Shown here piece by piece: positions 23,223 to 36,900 of a DNA stretch of 64,000 nt. Every line of letters starts with the position of its first letter. Position 1 is the stretch's first letter. The translations under genes and the position numbers were made by a program. Source of the DNA: Anadara kagoshimensis (taxonomy: Eukaryota > Mollusca > Bivalvia > Arcoida > Arcidae); the NCBI GenBank assembly GCA_021292105.1, contig CM037867.1, positions 18,116,386-18,180,385 on the forward strand, in the 5' to 3' direction. The notes beneath the pieces were generated by a model that saw only the letters and a program-made list of their open reading frames with translations, had not been told where the DNA came from and ran no database searches.

Positions 23223-24892
23223 CTGTATTATAAAATAAACATTTTCAACTGATTATGATAAATAAAAGCAGAACTAAATAGTGTTGTTTTCTTATCTGGA
23301 ATTTAGGATTTCCATCTTGATTAGAGAAAGAAAGAAATTATTGTGATTAATACATTATAATTATTACAACTTTTAAATTTCCTCCTTGGAATCTAGCAAT
23401 ACAAGAGCAAAAACTACAATTGAAACAGTTTTATCATGTTGTTAGTGAAAAAGATAATAATCGCAAAATATGTCATCTTCTTACATTTTGAATGTCCTCC
23501 AGTGTACTAAACTTCTATGTTCAAAAGTTAAATTTAAAAATTTCTTTGCTTAGGAAGAAAGTATCATTCGGTAAAATTTAAAACAAAATAAAAAATAAAA
23601 AATTTAATTGATATTTCCTTCAATTATACACCGTATGGCCAATAATGCAAAAAATCAAATGGAATGTGTGGCTTAATGTCTGGTTACGAAAAGATATTTT
23701 TTCGGAAATATCAATTATTACTAAACGTGTCTTTGCAAAATATAATTGCATAATAAAAAATGCGATTAACGAAGAGAAGTGTCTAATGTTTTTCTATGTG
23801 ATTTGTTAAATGACACCTTCAAACAGTAGTTACTGTCACATTAAAGAAATACATGCACTATTACCGTTAATGGGAAGTTTCTCCAGTGTTATTCCAACTG
23901 TGGAAATAAGAGTCGTGTGCAGTCTTTGAAATGGGTTACTATTCTTGTCTATTCCCATAATTGCAACTTGAAATTCCTAAAAGCAGTAAAATTTAAAAAG
24001 TTTGATGCACTGATTTTGAAACAATCCATTCATTTATTTTGAATTTTACCAAACACAACTGTATTATGCGCCAAGCTAAATAAAGATCAAAAAGCAATTT
24101 GCGGCTGCAAAAATCTATCGGCTTTTTATTTATTTTCCAACAAATTTAGATTTTGTTTTTTAGTCATATAGATATTACAAATGGCATTGAGATTCGGGAT
24201 AAATAACGTGTAAAATCTAGAATTATTTAGAGGGGTCCATTGTTTAAATCACCATAAAAATCATATTTTTCATTTATGTATTGTTAAATACGGCGCGCTT
24301 AAGCCTTAAACGTTGAGTCATTTTGCAAAATAAAGGGCCTATGACCCCCATGGTCCCGTTGAGAATGACCATTGGAAAAACTATATCACTTACATTATCT
24401 GGCATGATAAGGGATCCGGTGTAAAGTCCCTGTGTACGACTGCCCTGTTTCTGTGTCAATGTTGCGTTGGCAATAATTTGACCATATTTGTCCATGAGAA
24501 AAAGCTCGTCGATGGATTTTACTTTGGCGTATTCTTTAACTCGTACAGCTACCGATGTATTTCGCCCTGTTGAAAAAGATGGAAATTAGATAAGTATGTA
24601 TGTCTGGATGGTCTCATGAACCACAGGAAATAAAAATAAATAAATACTCAAATACTACAGTTTAGCAAAAATTGACCAGTTTTCAAATTCAATTAGAAAT
24701 ACTAAGCAATTATAAAAAACCCTTTAATTGTTCTCTCTTTAATACTTTTATAAATGAATTAAATACTACAAATGTCATATTAATAAAACAAGTTAAGAAC
24801 TGAAAATAATATTTGAATATTTAACATATAATATACATACATAAATAAAACGTTAAATGTTTAGATTTTCATCATGTAGGTCACGTTTATTT

Positions 24893-24924
<32 letters not shown>

Positions 24925-27900
24925 GGAATGTTTTTCATACTCGAGTACGTACCTGCAACTGGTCTGCCAGTTATTTCAAATTGATTAACACCACCTGGAC
25001 CGGTTTCCAAAAATTTATATGTAAAATCGACCGGACTTTGTGCAGTAAGTTCCATATCCCAGTCGTATCTATCTAATTTTTTAAACGTCCATTTACCAAC
25101 AACTGGACTCTATAATGTTTTTAAAATACCAGCTAATGTATTTTGTACAAATATTATCAATGATCAATGTAAATAAAGTAATAATACCGCTTGCTGAAAT
25201 TGTAAGTGTCACAGTCCATATAGTTCGAATGATAGCTAATCAAAAACAAATCATTTCCAAATCACAATCCAAAAGCAAAGAAAAAGTTCGATAACTAACA
25301 AATTAGGTTAAACGCCCGAAATTCTACCAGGGAAGTGAGATCTGGTGCTACTTAAGGATAAGCACCTACGGCTTAGCTAGCGACCCCCGCCACATAAATA
25401 ATCAAACTAGAGAATTAAAGGAACTATAGGAGGCCAAATATTTCCAGAAGACTTTGGAATGCAGAACATCATAATCATCAGCAATATTGTGATGGCGATC
25501 ATAAAAATTTAAATTTGATAAAAAATGATGGACAAGAACTATAGTTAATAATATAAGCCAAATGGCTTCCCATCATGAATTTTAGATGTTCGTCTTGTAG
25601 GTCATTGATAAATAGGAGGTAAAAAGCTTTTAAATTTAGAAACAAAAAGAGATTACAAATGTGTAAAGCAATGATGTTGAGATACATAAAACGAAGGAAA
25701 AAAAATTATGTTTAAGAAAAATATAATGCAAACAACATTAAATAATGCAATTTATCAAGTATAACCCTTCAATGCCTACTGTATGTCAATAGCCTTGCAT
25801 GATAAGGAGTATTGCGAGAGATAACAATCATACATACATATTGACAGATTTCAGAAAAATGCAGAAACGAAATTCCATAGCTTCTCCAAAACAATAAGCT
25901 GAAATTGTGCATTATGTGAAACGTACAAATTTAATTCACATATTATTTTAATTTTTGATAGTCTTAATTTTACAGCACTAGACGGCCGTTTCGGAATACA
26001 ATTCCTCATTAATAGTGCTTTAACTAAAATTATAAAAACCAAAATTGTTATCAAGATGCTGAAAAGATACCCAAAAAACAAACATACTTATCCATGTCCG
26101 AATCACAATCCAGAAGCAAAGTAAAAACTTTGGAACTGACAAGTTAGGTTAGACATGTGAACTTCCACCAGGGAAGTGAGGCCGGGTGCTCTGGAAGGAT
26201 AAACACCTCCTGTTTAGCTAGCTACACCTGCCACACGTGTAATTAAAATTGTGTGAACTATGAGACGTCAAATATATTCAGAGCAATCCTGCACACAGAG
26301 ACATCAAACTTATCAACAATACTGTGATGATGGCCATAAACGTTTTGATAAGCCTAGACTTGCAATATCCCGGAGTCAACAAATTATTTGCAAGCAATCT
26401 ACTTCGTTTTTCTCATGAGTGAGTATACTTTAAATAGCTAATTGTCTACTTAAACGAAACTATTGTGAAATGTAATTGACATACCTTGATTGTAGCCACT
26501 ACTAATCTTCCTCCAATAAGTTGTCTTGTTGTATTGGCTGTTCTTCCAAGAAAAGTTAATTTTGCTGAAAAATATCAGAAAAATTATGTAAAAAATAACA
26601 CAAATATGAAGATCACAGCCATGTTAACAAAACCATATGTTTGGTAAGACTTCTTTTTGCATTTTTGTATTGATTGATTGAGTAAGGTTGTTTTTTTTCT
26701 AGATCCGATGTCCGTCTGCAAAAAGCGGAAGGTTAGTCTTGTTTTAATAGTTCTATAAACAATAAAAGATTAATGTCAAATTCAAGAATATTTTGCTTAT
26801 ATCGATATCCTACAAGCTATAGGAGAAGTAGCGGAAATCTGACCTTTGTAGTGAGTTCGGGGAAATGTCAAAAGAATTCGGCAATGTACCACGCCTGCAG
26901 TGACAAGGATTATCGTTGTTAAGCTGAATAATTGTAATTGAAATAAAGGTAAATTTGCTATTTCCTGACTTATATTGGAATTGTATAACTATCCACCTTG
27001 TTATGAACATATGATATTGGAACATTTGTAGTCCAAGTAATCTAAGCAACCTGTTTGTTGTTAACAAAATTAAATATTCCACCCTTGTTTATTTCTACCA
27101 CATTAAAATTTAATCAAAGTTTGTTGAAGGGCAGTTTAAATTGTATTTTGGGAACACATGTAGACTTCATCGCATTTTACTTACTATTTGGGTCTGTTAT
27201 GAGAGGGACAGGCAGTCCCTCTTCTCCATTTAATCTAAGTGTAAATTCAGTAACTGTGTCATCTATATAAAACGAAAATATGTCGCAGGTTCCTACTTTA
27301 TAATTTATCACTTGTCTAAGAATAGTGACTTCTGATGATATCAAGGAATTCTGAAAATAATTAAAGAATACTATTATATTAATGAACATCTAAAGAAAGT
27401 TCAACTTACAGAACACATAAACATTACATACAGTAGAAAGTTCCTTGCAGTGTCAAAACTGTTTTATGACTTTACAAATCTCAGATGTACATAAATCTGG
27501 TTTTTGCATTTAGATATGTCTTTTTAATTTTTTTTATAAAAATATGTATGTTTAATTTTGTTCAAACATGCTTACTTTACAAGTGAAGGGTGTATCTAAC
27601 TAAACAGGAGGTACTTATTTTTCCGGTGCAACCGGCTTTACTTCTCTGGTGGAAGATCATGCTTTTAAGCTAATTTGCTAGTTTCAATTTTTTTTACATT
27701 TTTGGATCGTGATTTGGACATAGATTGGTTTGTTTCTTTTTAACTTATTGATCAACCAGATTGGAAAAATGGGAAAAAGTAAGATAGCCTGGAAAAATAC
27801 CAGAACGAAATTACTGGATATCATTTTGGCATTTAAGAAATGGCCATGTTTTACTATCAGTGGTCCTGATATGTGTTTGTTTTTCTTGTACTCGTCCTGT

Positions 27901-30900
27901 CTTCTAGGTTTTTTCTGTTCACTGTTTCAAGATATTGATAGCAATGGTTGTTGTCATTTTCCTATAATAATAGGACATTGGTGATCGAGTTGTGTAATAA
28001 GCGCAGTTACGGATCCCAACGCCCCAACTGTCTTCGAATTCCACGAGGGACAGAATGTAGTGTGAGGAAGCTTGTCAGTTCATTTGACGAACGTCTGTGG
28101 TTTTCAATGGGCAATCAAGATTTCTCAATCCATGAACTGAACGTGTATATTTGAGTGAAAGAATCTTTAATCTTAACTGGTACGTTAAACATCATTACTT
28201 AATGAACTCTATATGAATATATAGATAGACAGCATAATATGAAAAAGATCATTAATAGTAAGTCCTCGTTAATAATTTTCAGGATACATTTATCACCTTG
28301 ATTACAACCACACTGTTTTCAGGTCCACATAATATTTTTAAGCCTTTCTAAATCTATCAACAAATTTTGTATGACTTATTGAACAATAGAGGTGATAAAT
28401 CGAAGTTTTTCAAGAAATTTATACGCAATACGGCGTAGCTGGTTGCTTTCACAAAGCTTAGTAAGCTATAATGTTATACATTCGTATAAGCGTTTCTAAA
28501 AATATATTTGAAACTTATTAAAACTAGTCTCATCATGAAAAACATACCCCAATCACATTTATCGCTGTTCCTATATTTCGTTTTTGCACAGAATAAACGT
28601 TTCCTCCAGACGTTTGGGCGATTTGTTGGTAAACGTTTATCCCGTTCCAAAATACTGGCGTGGCTCTTGCTGCTCTCAAACCTAAAATGATATTAAAAAC
28701 ACATCCTTTATTCTAATGGTATTAAACTGGATGAGTATAACATAGATACATAAGTTCTGAAAATATGTAAACACATATTCCAAGTTTGTTTTATTTGTAT
28801 AGGTTAAAAACATTGACCTGTCCGCTTGACCTTTCATTAGGAATATTCATATAGAAGGGTCCACCTAATACATAGGTAGTAATAGAATTTTCAGCTAATA
28901 CATGTATACATTGCTTATGGTAAGTGTTCACATCAAATAGACTGAATATTCACGAGCAATTCCTATTACTTGCTATTACTCGTTCATAATGAATATTTAA
29001 ATCAAAGGTTAAGAGCACAAGTCAATGTTGTTTGTCTATAAATTGGTTGATTTTAAGGTGTATTGTTTAAATGTTCCAATTAATGAAGCATTGGTCTTAA
29101 AATAAGCAGAATGCTTGTGTGCATTCCAATAATACTATTATCGTCGAACGGAAAAGTCTCTTATAAACTTGAAAAGTCATGAATCAATATTTCTTACAAA
29201 TACTACTGATGACGAATTATATTCCGAAACTGCCGTCTAGTGCTGTAAAATTAAAACTGGTATAATATGTAATATAAACTCCTGAGCCGGTATCTATGCT
29301 TGAGACTGGTGTCCCGAGGCTATCACTCAGTAGGTAATAAGTGTGTATTATTGTCCGAAATATACTGTTGTCTAAATTTGCTGCCAGTTAAAATTTGAAC
29401 TTCCTCAAAAACTAAGGTATACTCCCTCATGCAATGCATTTCCTTAGCTGATTTTGGTAAAAATTTTGACCGTCTAGAGCTGTAAAATAAAATCGGTTTC
29501 GGAATACAATTCCTCATCAGTAATGCTTTGCTCAAAATTATGAAATCATAAAACTCTTTTTTCCCAAATTTTGAAAAGAAATCCAAAGAATCAAATGAGG
29601 AATTGTATTCCAAAACCGATTTTAATTTTACAGCACTAGACGGTCGTTCCGGAATACAATTCCTCATCAGTAGTGCTTGGACCAAAATTATGAAACCAAA
29701 ATTTTATAACATGTTGAAAAGATACCCAAAGGACCAAAATATATTTTACCAAATTTAGTTAAGGAAATACTTTGCATGGGGGAGTATACCTTAGTTTTTG
29801 ATGATTTTTAAATTTGAACTAGCAGCAAATTTAGACAGTCAATAGTATTTCTGACAATATCACACAATTATCGCCTACTGAGTTTGTTATATCCTCGGAG
29901 CAAAACTGCAAATTTAGTTAAACGCGCATATTTCCACAAGCGATGCAAGGCCGGATGATCAGGCAGGGTAAACAACTCCTGTTTAGCTACCTACACACGA
30001 CGCCACTTGTGAAAATTAAACAAGAAACAAAATGAGTACCAGTTTTCTTCAACTAAGCCAAGTTGAACATTTATCACGAAATTATATAATTATTTAATAT
30101 TTAACTTAAAAAATCATAACAATATAAAATGATCATTCTTAAATATACTCTTCCCTAAATTTGGCGCTAGTTTTAAGATCTGAAAATCTTCAACACCAAA
30201 GTATACTTCCTCTTGCATAGTATTTCCTTTGCTAAATGTTGGCCTTTTGATATTTGAAACGCATTGAAAAATTTTGGTTTCACAATTATGGTCCAAGCAA
30301 TATTAATGAGTAATTGTATTTCAAACGAACGTCTATTGCTGTGAAATTGAAACTGAAATATAATATAGTAAATACAAAACATGTTAGAAAATACATACTC
30401 TTGGCAGCACGTCTTTGGACATGTTTATTCATTACTTCCTTTGTTCTTTTGAAATTGTTTCCAAACACATCTCTACCATAAATAGCGACTCTGAAAACCT
30501 GTTTAAAACAAAAATTAACGATTGGGTATAAAGAGGAAAGTGCCCACATTTAAACAAAAAAAACCAGTTTCGAATGAATTCATCGATGTTTTGTCTACAA
30601 GAATAAATAGCGATTCTGAAACCTTGAAATACTGTTTTATGATAAAACAAAACATAATGAAATAAAATTGGTTATAAAGAAGATGAAATTATTGCATAAA
30701 TTTTACCGGGATTATATTTAAAATTATTATTGTAAAATGCCCACAAGCTTGCGTTATGTAGTTTGAATTCTTAAATCAAAGTTACGCATTAACATAAATA
30801 ATAGATGTCAGCCCTATGTTGAATCTATTTTATCTATGATAAAAGATACACTGCGTCTCATGTATTATTAAAACAAAAGCATCGTGAAAAATATTTTTCT

Positions 30901-33900
30901 TTATTTTTTTTTTCTAAACCAAATTTTTGAACATTGAAATTAGAACATCTGAAATACATGTACTTGAAAACAACTATTCTTGTTTTATTTAATTTCTGCT
31001 TGAAAGTTCCAGTAAGACACCAACGAACATGTCGGAAGTTTCCCCATGATCACAAATACAGGAGTTGTAATCTTGTTTTTGTTCGTGTACTGAAATACGA
31101 AAAATCAAGAGATAATTATCTACTTTTACCTGGTTTTGTATCTGTAAACGAGATTTGAAGACTCCGTTCGACTCAGATTTCAAGGAAGATTGCACGATGT
31201 CATTTCCTTGGTCATCAGTAAGTACGATCCGCTCAACAACATCAACATGGCTAACGTTTTTCAACTGAATTATCACTATTTGTTCTGAAGAATAAATTTA
31301 TTTTAAAAAAAATTAAGATTTTTTTAAACTGAACCCTTGGCTACAAACGCTCAATGAAGACGATACAGAAGTGTCGGTTCTCTATGATGATTTCAGAACT
31401 TACACAATATACAAGAAAATGAAAGAAAGAGTTCTGAAATTGTAGTTTGAAGGAAAGCCTATTGTAAAACATGTTTTACTTGAAACAAAAATAAAATTAT
31501 TTAACGTCAAATTTTAATGCTTTACATCAGCTAAACAACAAACTAAAGAGAATATTTCCTTTTTTATTTTGATTAACAATGTATTCGAAATTTTGCTTGT
31601 GGTTCATTTGTTTCACAAGTAATCTTTTATGGTACAACTTGTTCCCACAACGGGAACTTTATACGACGAGATAAGCTGCTTTTTACTGAGGAATTTTGCG
31701 AGCCTTCAAAAAGTGTTAGAGCCATTATCATAAATATTGTTGATAAGAACGATATCTTGGTATTTGGATATATTTGACTCTCCATGGTTTTATGTTCCTT
31801 TCATTCTCAATTTTGATTACACACATTGCCGAACAGGAAGTGCTTACCTTATTACTGCACTAATGTTCTAATTAAGCCTATTGCAAAAATCTGAAGGTGT
31901 GTTTTACGGTAATGTATCTTGTATCTTTAAAAACGAAATTTGTGAGCTCAATTAGTATACCCACGATTTTAAACAGTAAGTAGATATATGGCAGACTTTA
32001 AATTGGTACGGCATTGGGCCCGATACTGAACTCGCATACATAATTTCAAGTGGCAGTGTTAAGTAGTTGCTGAGAGAACTGTTACGATTTTTTTGTTTCG
32101 GACGGAAGGAGGTAAACTAGAATATTTCCCTCTTCTTCGAAATAATAATATAATTACATTAAATATAATAAATAATTCAGTATACCTTGAGACAGTTCGT
32201 CTGTGTCATCATTTTCTACAAGTTCATAAGTGTAATCAATACTACTTCGACATGAGACTTCAATATTCCAATTATTTTTATCGAGTCTGTATATTGTCCA
32301 AATACCTGCTTCCGGATTCTGAAATAACAGTACTATTTGTCAATTGGTGTTTCTTAGACATTGGGCATTATTTGTGGTAATATTTTCTGAACATAAGAAT
32401 CATTATTCAAGCAACGTATTTCTGTGCTTGATATGTCATCAAGCCATATTCCATTTGCCTCTATGTATGTTTCAAATCAGATTTATAATTCCTTGTATAA
32501 TGCCATACGAGTAATAATGAACTGAAACTTAAATTCATGTCGTATCCGATATAAAAATATACCCAACACTTCAACCAGAATTATAGTTAAAAAACTCGAT
32601 GGAAAGGATGAGAGGGTTTTATATTGCTACTATAAAAACATTTTATATGTAAAAATATATTAAATATAATAACAAAATCTGAACTTTGACAAGGAAACGA
32701 AAATTCATTAAAAGTGGCAAATTCTTTCTCTGAAGCAATAGATCCCACTACTTAAAATAATATTGGTATGACATTTTCCAAAGAAATGGTAAAAGGTTAT
32801 TATTTTACCTTTATAGTATATGTCATGTCGTTTCCATAATACAGATGCTGAAGTACCGTCTTGCCATTTGAATATACAGGATCACCTTAAAATGAGGATT
32901 TATTTTTGTTTTTAATTTTGTAATGAAACAAATTCGTAAAAGTTGTAGTGATATGATATACCGATTTCAATTCGTATTTGTTACGTATTAATTCTATAAT
33001 TGCAGTGCCCGTCCAATTTGGTCTAAATAGATCATCAGACTTTCCTTGATTTGATTTTGATGTCTTTCCTCGTTAACTATTATTAGTATTAGTAGTATTT
33101 CAGGATTTTGGTTTAATTAAGGTTGATAAACCAATGTTTTCATTAACAATTATGTTCTTTGTATTTTAATGCAACGGCGTTAGAGAAACCATTAAATGTA
33201 TCTTTCAGACATACGCACCACTTTTAATTATTGCCATGTTCTTATATTATACGCTGTTTGTTGTTATGTTATGCGGAACTCCATGCCATCTACCTTTATT
33301 GTAGATGTGTCTGAACATTTATTGATAAAATCAATTTTGATCCATCTATTTTTCTCTAATCAACATCTAAACAATATTTGTGATTGTATCAAGTAGAAAT
33401 CGGTCAAAATCTCCACGTCAACATTTTCAGTATTGTGACGTAACAGTTTGAAGAGCGACGTTATCATTATACCGCGATCATTGCTGTTAAAAAACAGGTA
33501 CATGTGCAAATTTATCAACAACACAGCAACATGGAGAAAGATATTTTTATACAACAAGCAAATGAATACTACATTTATTCTACATGTGACTGAAAAAATG
33601 GACTTGACATAAGGCCCTTTATATTGTTAGAACTTCCGATAATTTTTGTAAATGCAAGTAGTTTTGCGTGCATTTACAATTGAGTGATATGTAAATAGCT
33701 ACGTCATAAATGAAATCATAGCTTTGGTATTTGTTAGAATCTTTAACTGAAATTTTGCAGAAAGATAGACAATGAATTTTTATATATTTTAAAGACAAAA
33801 AATGTTTTTGTGACAATTTGAGATTTTAACCAATTTCTACTTGATACAATCACATTTGTATTTCCATAAATTTGGTCCCAACACTTCAGATGAGAAATTG

Positions 33901-36900
33901 TATTAAATGCAGTGCTGCAAAAATCAAAACACGTTTATTTGTTATACAAAATGTATAGTTACCTTCCGGTCCTTGTAAAAGTGGATATGGCATCGACTGA
34001 TCACCATGGATTCCGATATATAATTCAGTTATGGTTGCATCAACAGGAATTTGTACCAAGTTAGTTTCTTCGTTTTCTATTCTCTTCTTCAAAACTAGAT
34101 TGGAACCGGGCTGTTCGACAAAAAAATTGAAAATAAAATTTCAAATATAAAGATAGAAATCTGAAAATCTAATTAGTTAAGTTCTATTTATTGTCAGAAA
34201 TATACTGTAATTGTCTAAATTTCCTGCAAGTTAAAATTTGAATTTTTTCAAAAACTAAGGAATACTCCCTCATGCAAAGTATTTCCTTAGCTGAATTCGG
34301 TAAAATATATTTTGGTCCTTTGGGTAGCTTTTCAACATCTTTCAAAATAATTTTTGTTTCATAATTTTGGTCCAAGCACTACTGATGAGAAATTGTATTC
34401 CGAAACAGCCGTCTAGTGCTGTAAAATTAACACTGGTATAATATGTATTTGTAACTGTATAAATGCGTATACTCATAGCAAAATAGGTAAAAACGTATAT
34501 TTAAACCACTGAAGCATCGAATTTTAATGGACTGTTGTGTATGATGAATAATCAAATGACAACATTAATTGTCAAAGGAAAAAGTAAATATAAAATCTGC
34601 ATTTGTCATCTGTATTTTTTGGAGTTTTTCACAACTATCCTATATGAGACGAATGTTCTTTAAATTCGATTATCGATGGTGATAAATTTTGTACTGTAAA
34701 CAACTTACCGTTATCATTGTTTTTTGTGAAGAAATAACTGGAGCTCTTTGGAGAGAATCTGAAACAAAAAATATCTTAAATAATTTTTCTAAATGCAAAT
34801 ATATCATGAAAGTTTTAAATCCGTGCGTTAATTGTTTATTATAATAAGGTTGTAGCAAGATTGTGTAGTTCAATTGAAATGCTAAAATACTTGAAAATTT
34901 AAAAGATATTTTGGAGTCGATTTTTAATATACGTACCCTTGAATGGGACTCACAAATAGTTTTACCACCACAAAATTTTGTCGTTAAATTGTCCATTATT
35001 AGTTTTATAACCAGTTGCTTTACATTACGGACATGTTCACACAAACCATCTATTCCAAAGTACATTTCGTATAGCCACACAGAAGTATCTTTTATTGTGA
35101 ATATTTATCCATTCATCAAACAACTTATTATGTAACAGTTAATTGTAAAACAATCATGAGCAGGTATTATCAGCAATTAATTTCTTAATAAAATGAGATA
35201 CATGAATGAAATCACAAACGAATATCTAATTTACAGTGGGAAAATAAAAACATTTGTTTGTCAAGTACCTGTTATTGCTCTTTTACTCCGTGACACACAC
35301 TGATCAGTTATTACAAATTCTACCTGTAATCGTTTCTCGGTAATTAAACTTGTGATAGTATCCATTCTATCTAGATCTTTCGGTGGAGAATCAGTAAATA
35401 CATATATTTTCGTTGTTGGATCTGCCAAAGCCACCGCTATATAAAATAAGATTAAATACAGACCAAATTATGGTAAATACATATATTTTATTTGTTTGGC
35501 CTGCTAACTCCGCCACTATTAAGAGAATTGAATACAAATTCATTACTATTGGGAATGAAATCACTTATTTACATGGGTGTACTGATCGTATTAATTCCAA
35601 TAATTTCTCAATCCGTAAAAACATTGTCAAATTTATGTGCAATTTTAGGAAAGTGTGTTCAAAAGTTAAAAAGACATTTTCAGGGGTTTTGTAAACTGCC
35701 AAGCACGCAAACACAAGGAAAAGATTTAATTTCATATACATTTTAATACTACTACTAATAACAATAGTAATAATTGTTAATAGATTTATGCATAATGTTT
35801 TGAATTTTAAAGAATTTATTCAAACTATGTTAATATAAGATTATCTTTTTAATGTTTTGTAGTTGGATTTTTATAACAAATATCACAACAAAAAAGGACG
35901 TTAGAAATAGTGATGAAACAAATCCTAATAATGAAAATTTTGCCTATTGATTGTATTTTCAATTTGTTGTCATCGTTTTAGTCACGAATTTCATCTTCGA
36001 GCTTAACTAGGGAACAACATTCTCCAACTTTGTATTTCACAGAGTTGATTAATTATGTCCAGCACACAAGTGATTGCTTCATTTCCTCCTGCCATTTGTC
36101 TCGAAAACTATTTGACAGAATAAATCTTTGGTGGAATATATGCGTCATTGGTTACTGTTTTTTATCATGTACCTGGTAGGGTTTAGAAAGGCTGTGGCGC
36201 GTTTGTACGGAAACTTTCGAAATGACATTCCATTTCCGTTATAACTTATTCGTAATATAAGTAGTATATACTTATTGGTCTTACCTGTTTGTATTCCTGC
36301 CAAAGAGAATTGAGAACATTTCTGTCCATCTTGAATCTGTTTGTCATTCAACCATTCAATAATCTCCTTGATGTGTTGTGTCTCTTGTACATTTGGCATG
36401 GTATCTTCAATAACAAAATAGTATTATTGATGTATGTGTGTATAAGTCATTAAGAAAGACAATCATTGAATATACATGTTCAGTAAAATGTATTAAGATA
36501 GTAGAAATTATGACCGGAAAACAAGTACTTGCTAATATCTAACACAAACAGGAAACGACACAATACAAGTAAATGATAGAGACAGCTAAATGATAAAAGA
36601 AATTACAAACTGAGACCTCGTAATTAAAAATGTCTACATTTAGACGAGCAGTAACAAACAGAAGTAAATTTCTATGATTGTCACAGTGTTACAGATAAAG
36701 AAATAAGAAAGACATTAATTCCCAACTTTGAATATAAATAGCTGTAAACATCCGTTGGTGTGTTTACATTACTGAAAGAGTAATGTCAACTTTCAAATGC
36801 AGCAACATTTATCACTGTTAACAGGTGCTTACATTTAAGGAGAAGCCGGTCTCACTTTCCTGGTCGAAGCTCACGCGTTTGCTCAATTTGACGAAAACCT

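Noticed and set aside
30432-30650. Overlapping minus frames around exon 30498-30399
   Set aside because: Alternative-frame extensions into introns; only the spliced exon in the phase matching its neighbours is supported.
34670-35080. 136-codon minus frame considered as a missing vWA exon
   Set aside because: Only its C-terminal part (exon 34758-34709) has proper splice sites and similarity; the rest is intron.
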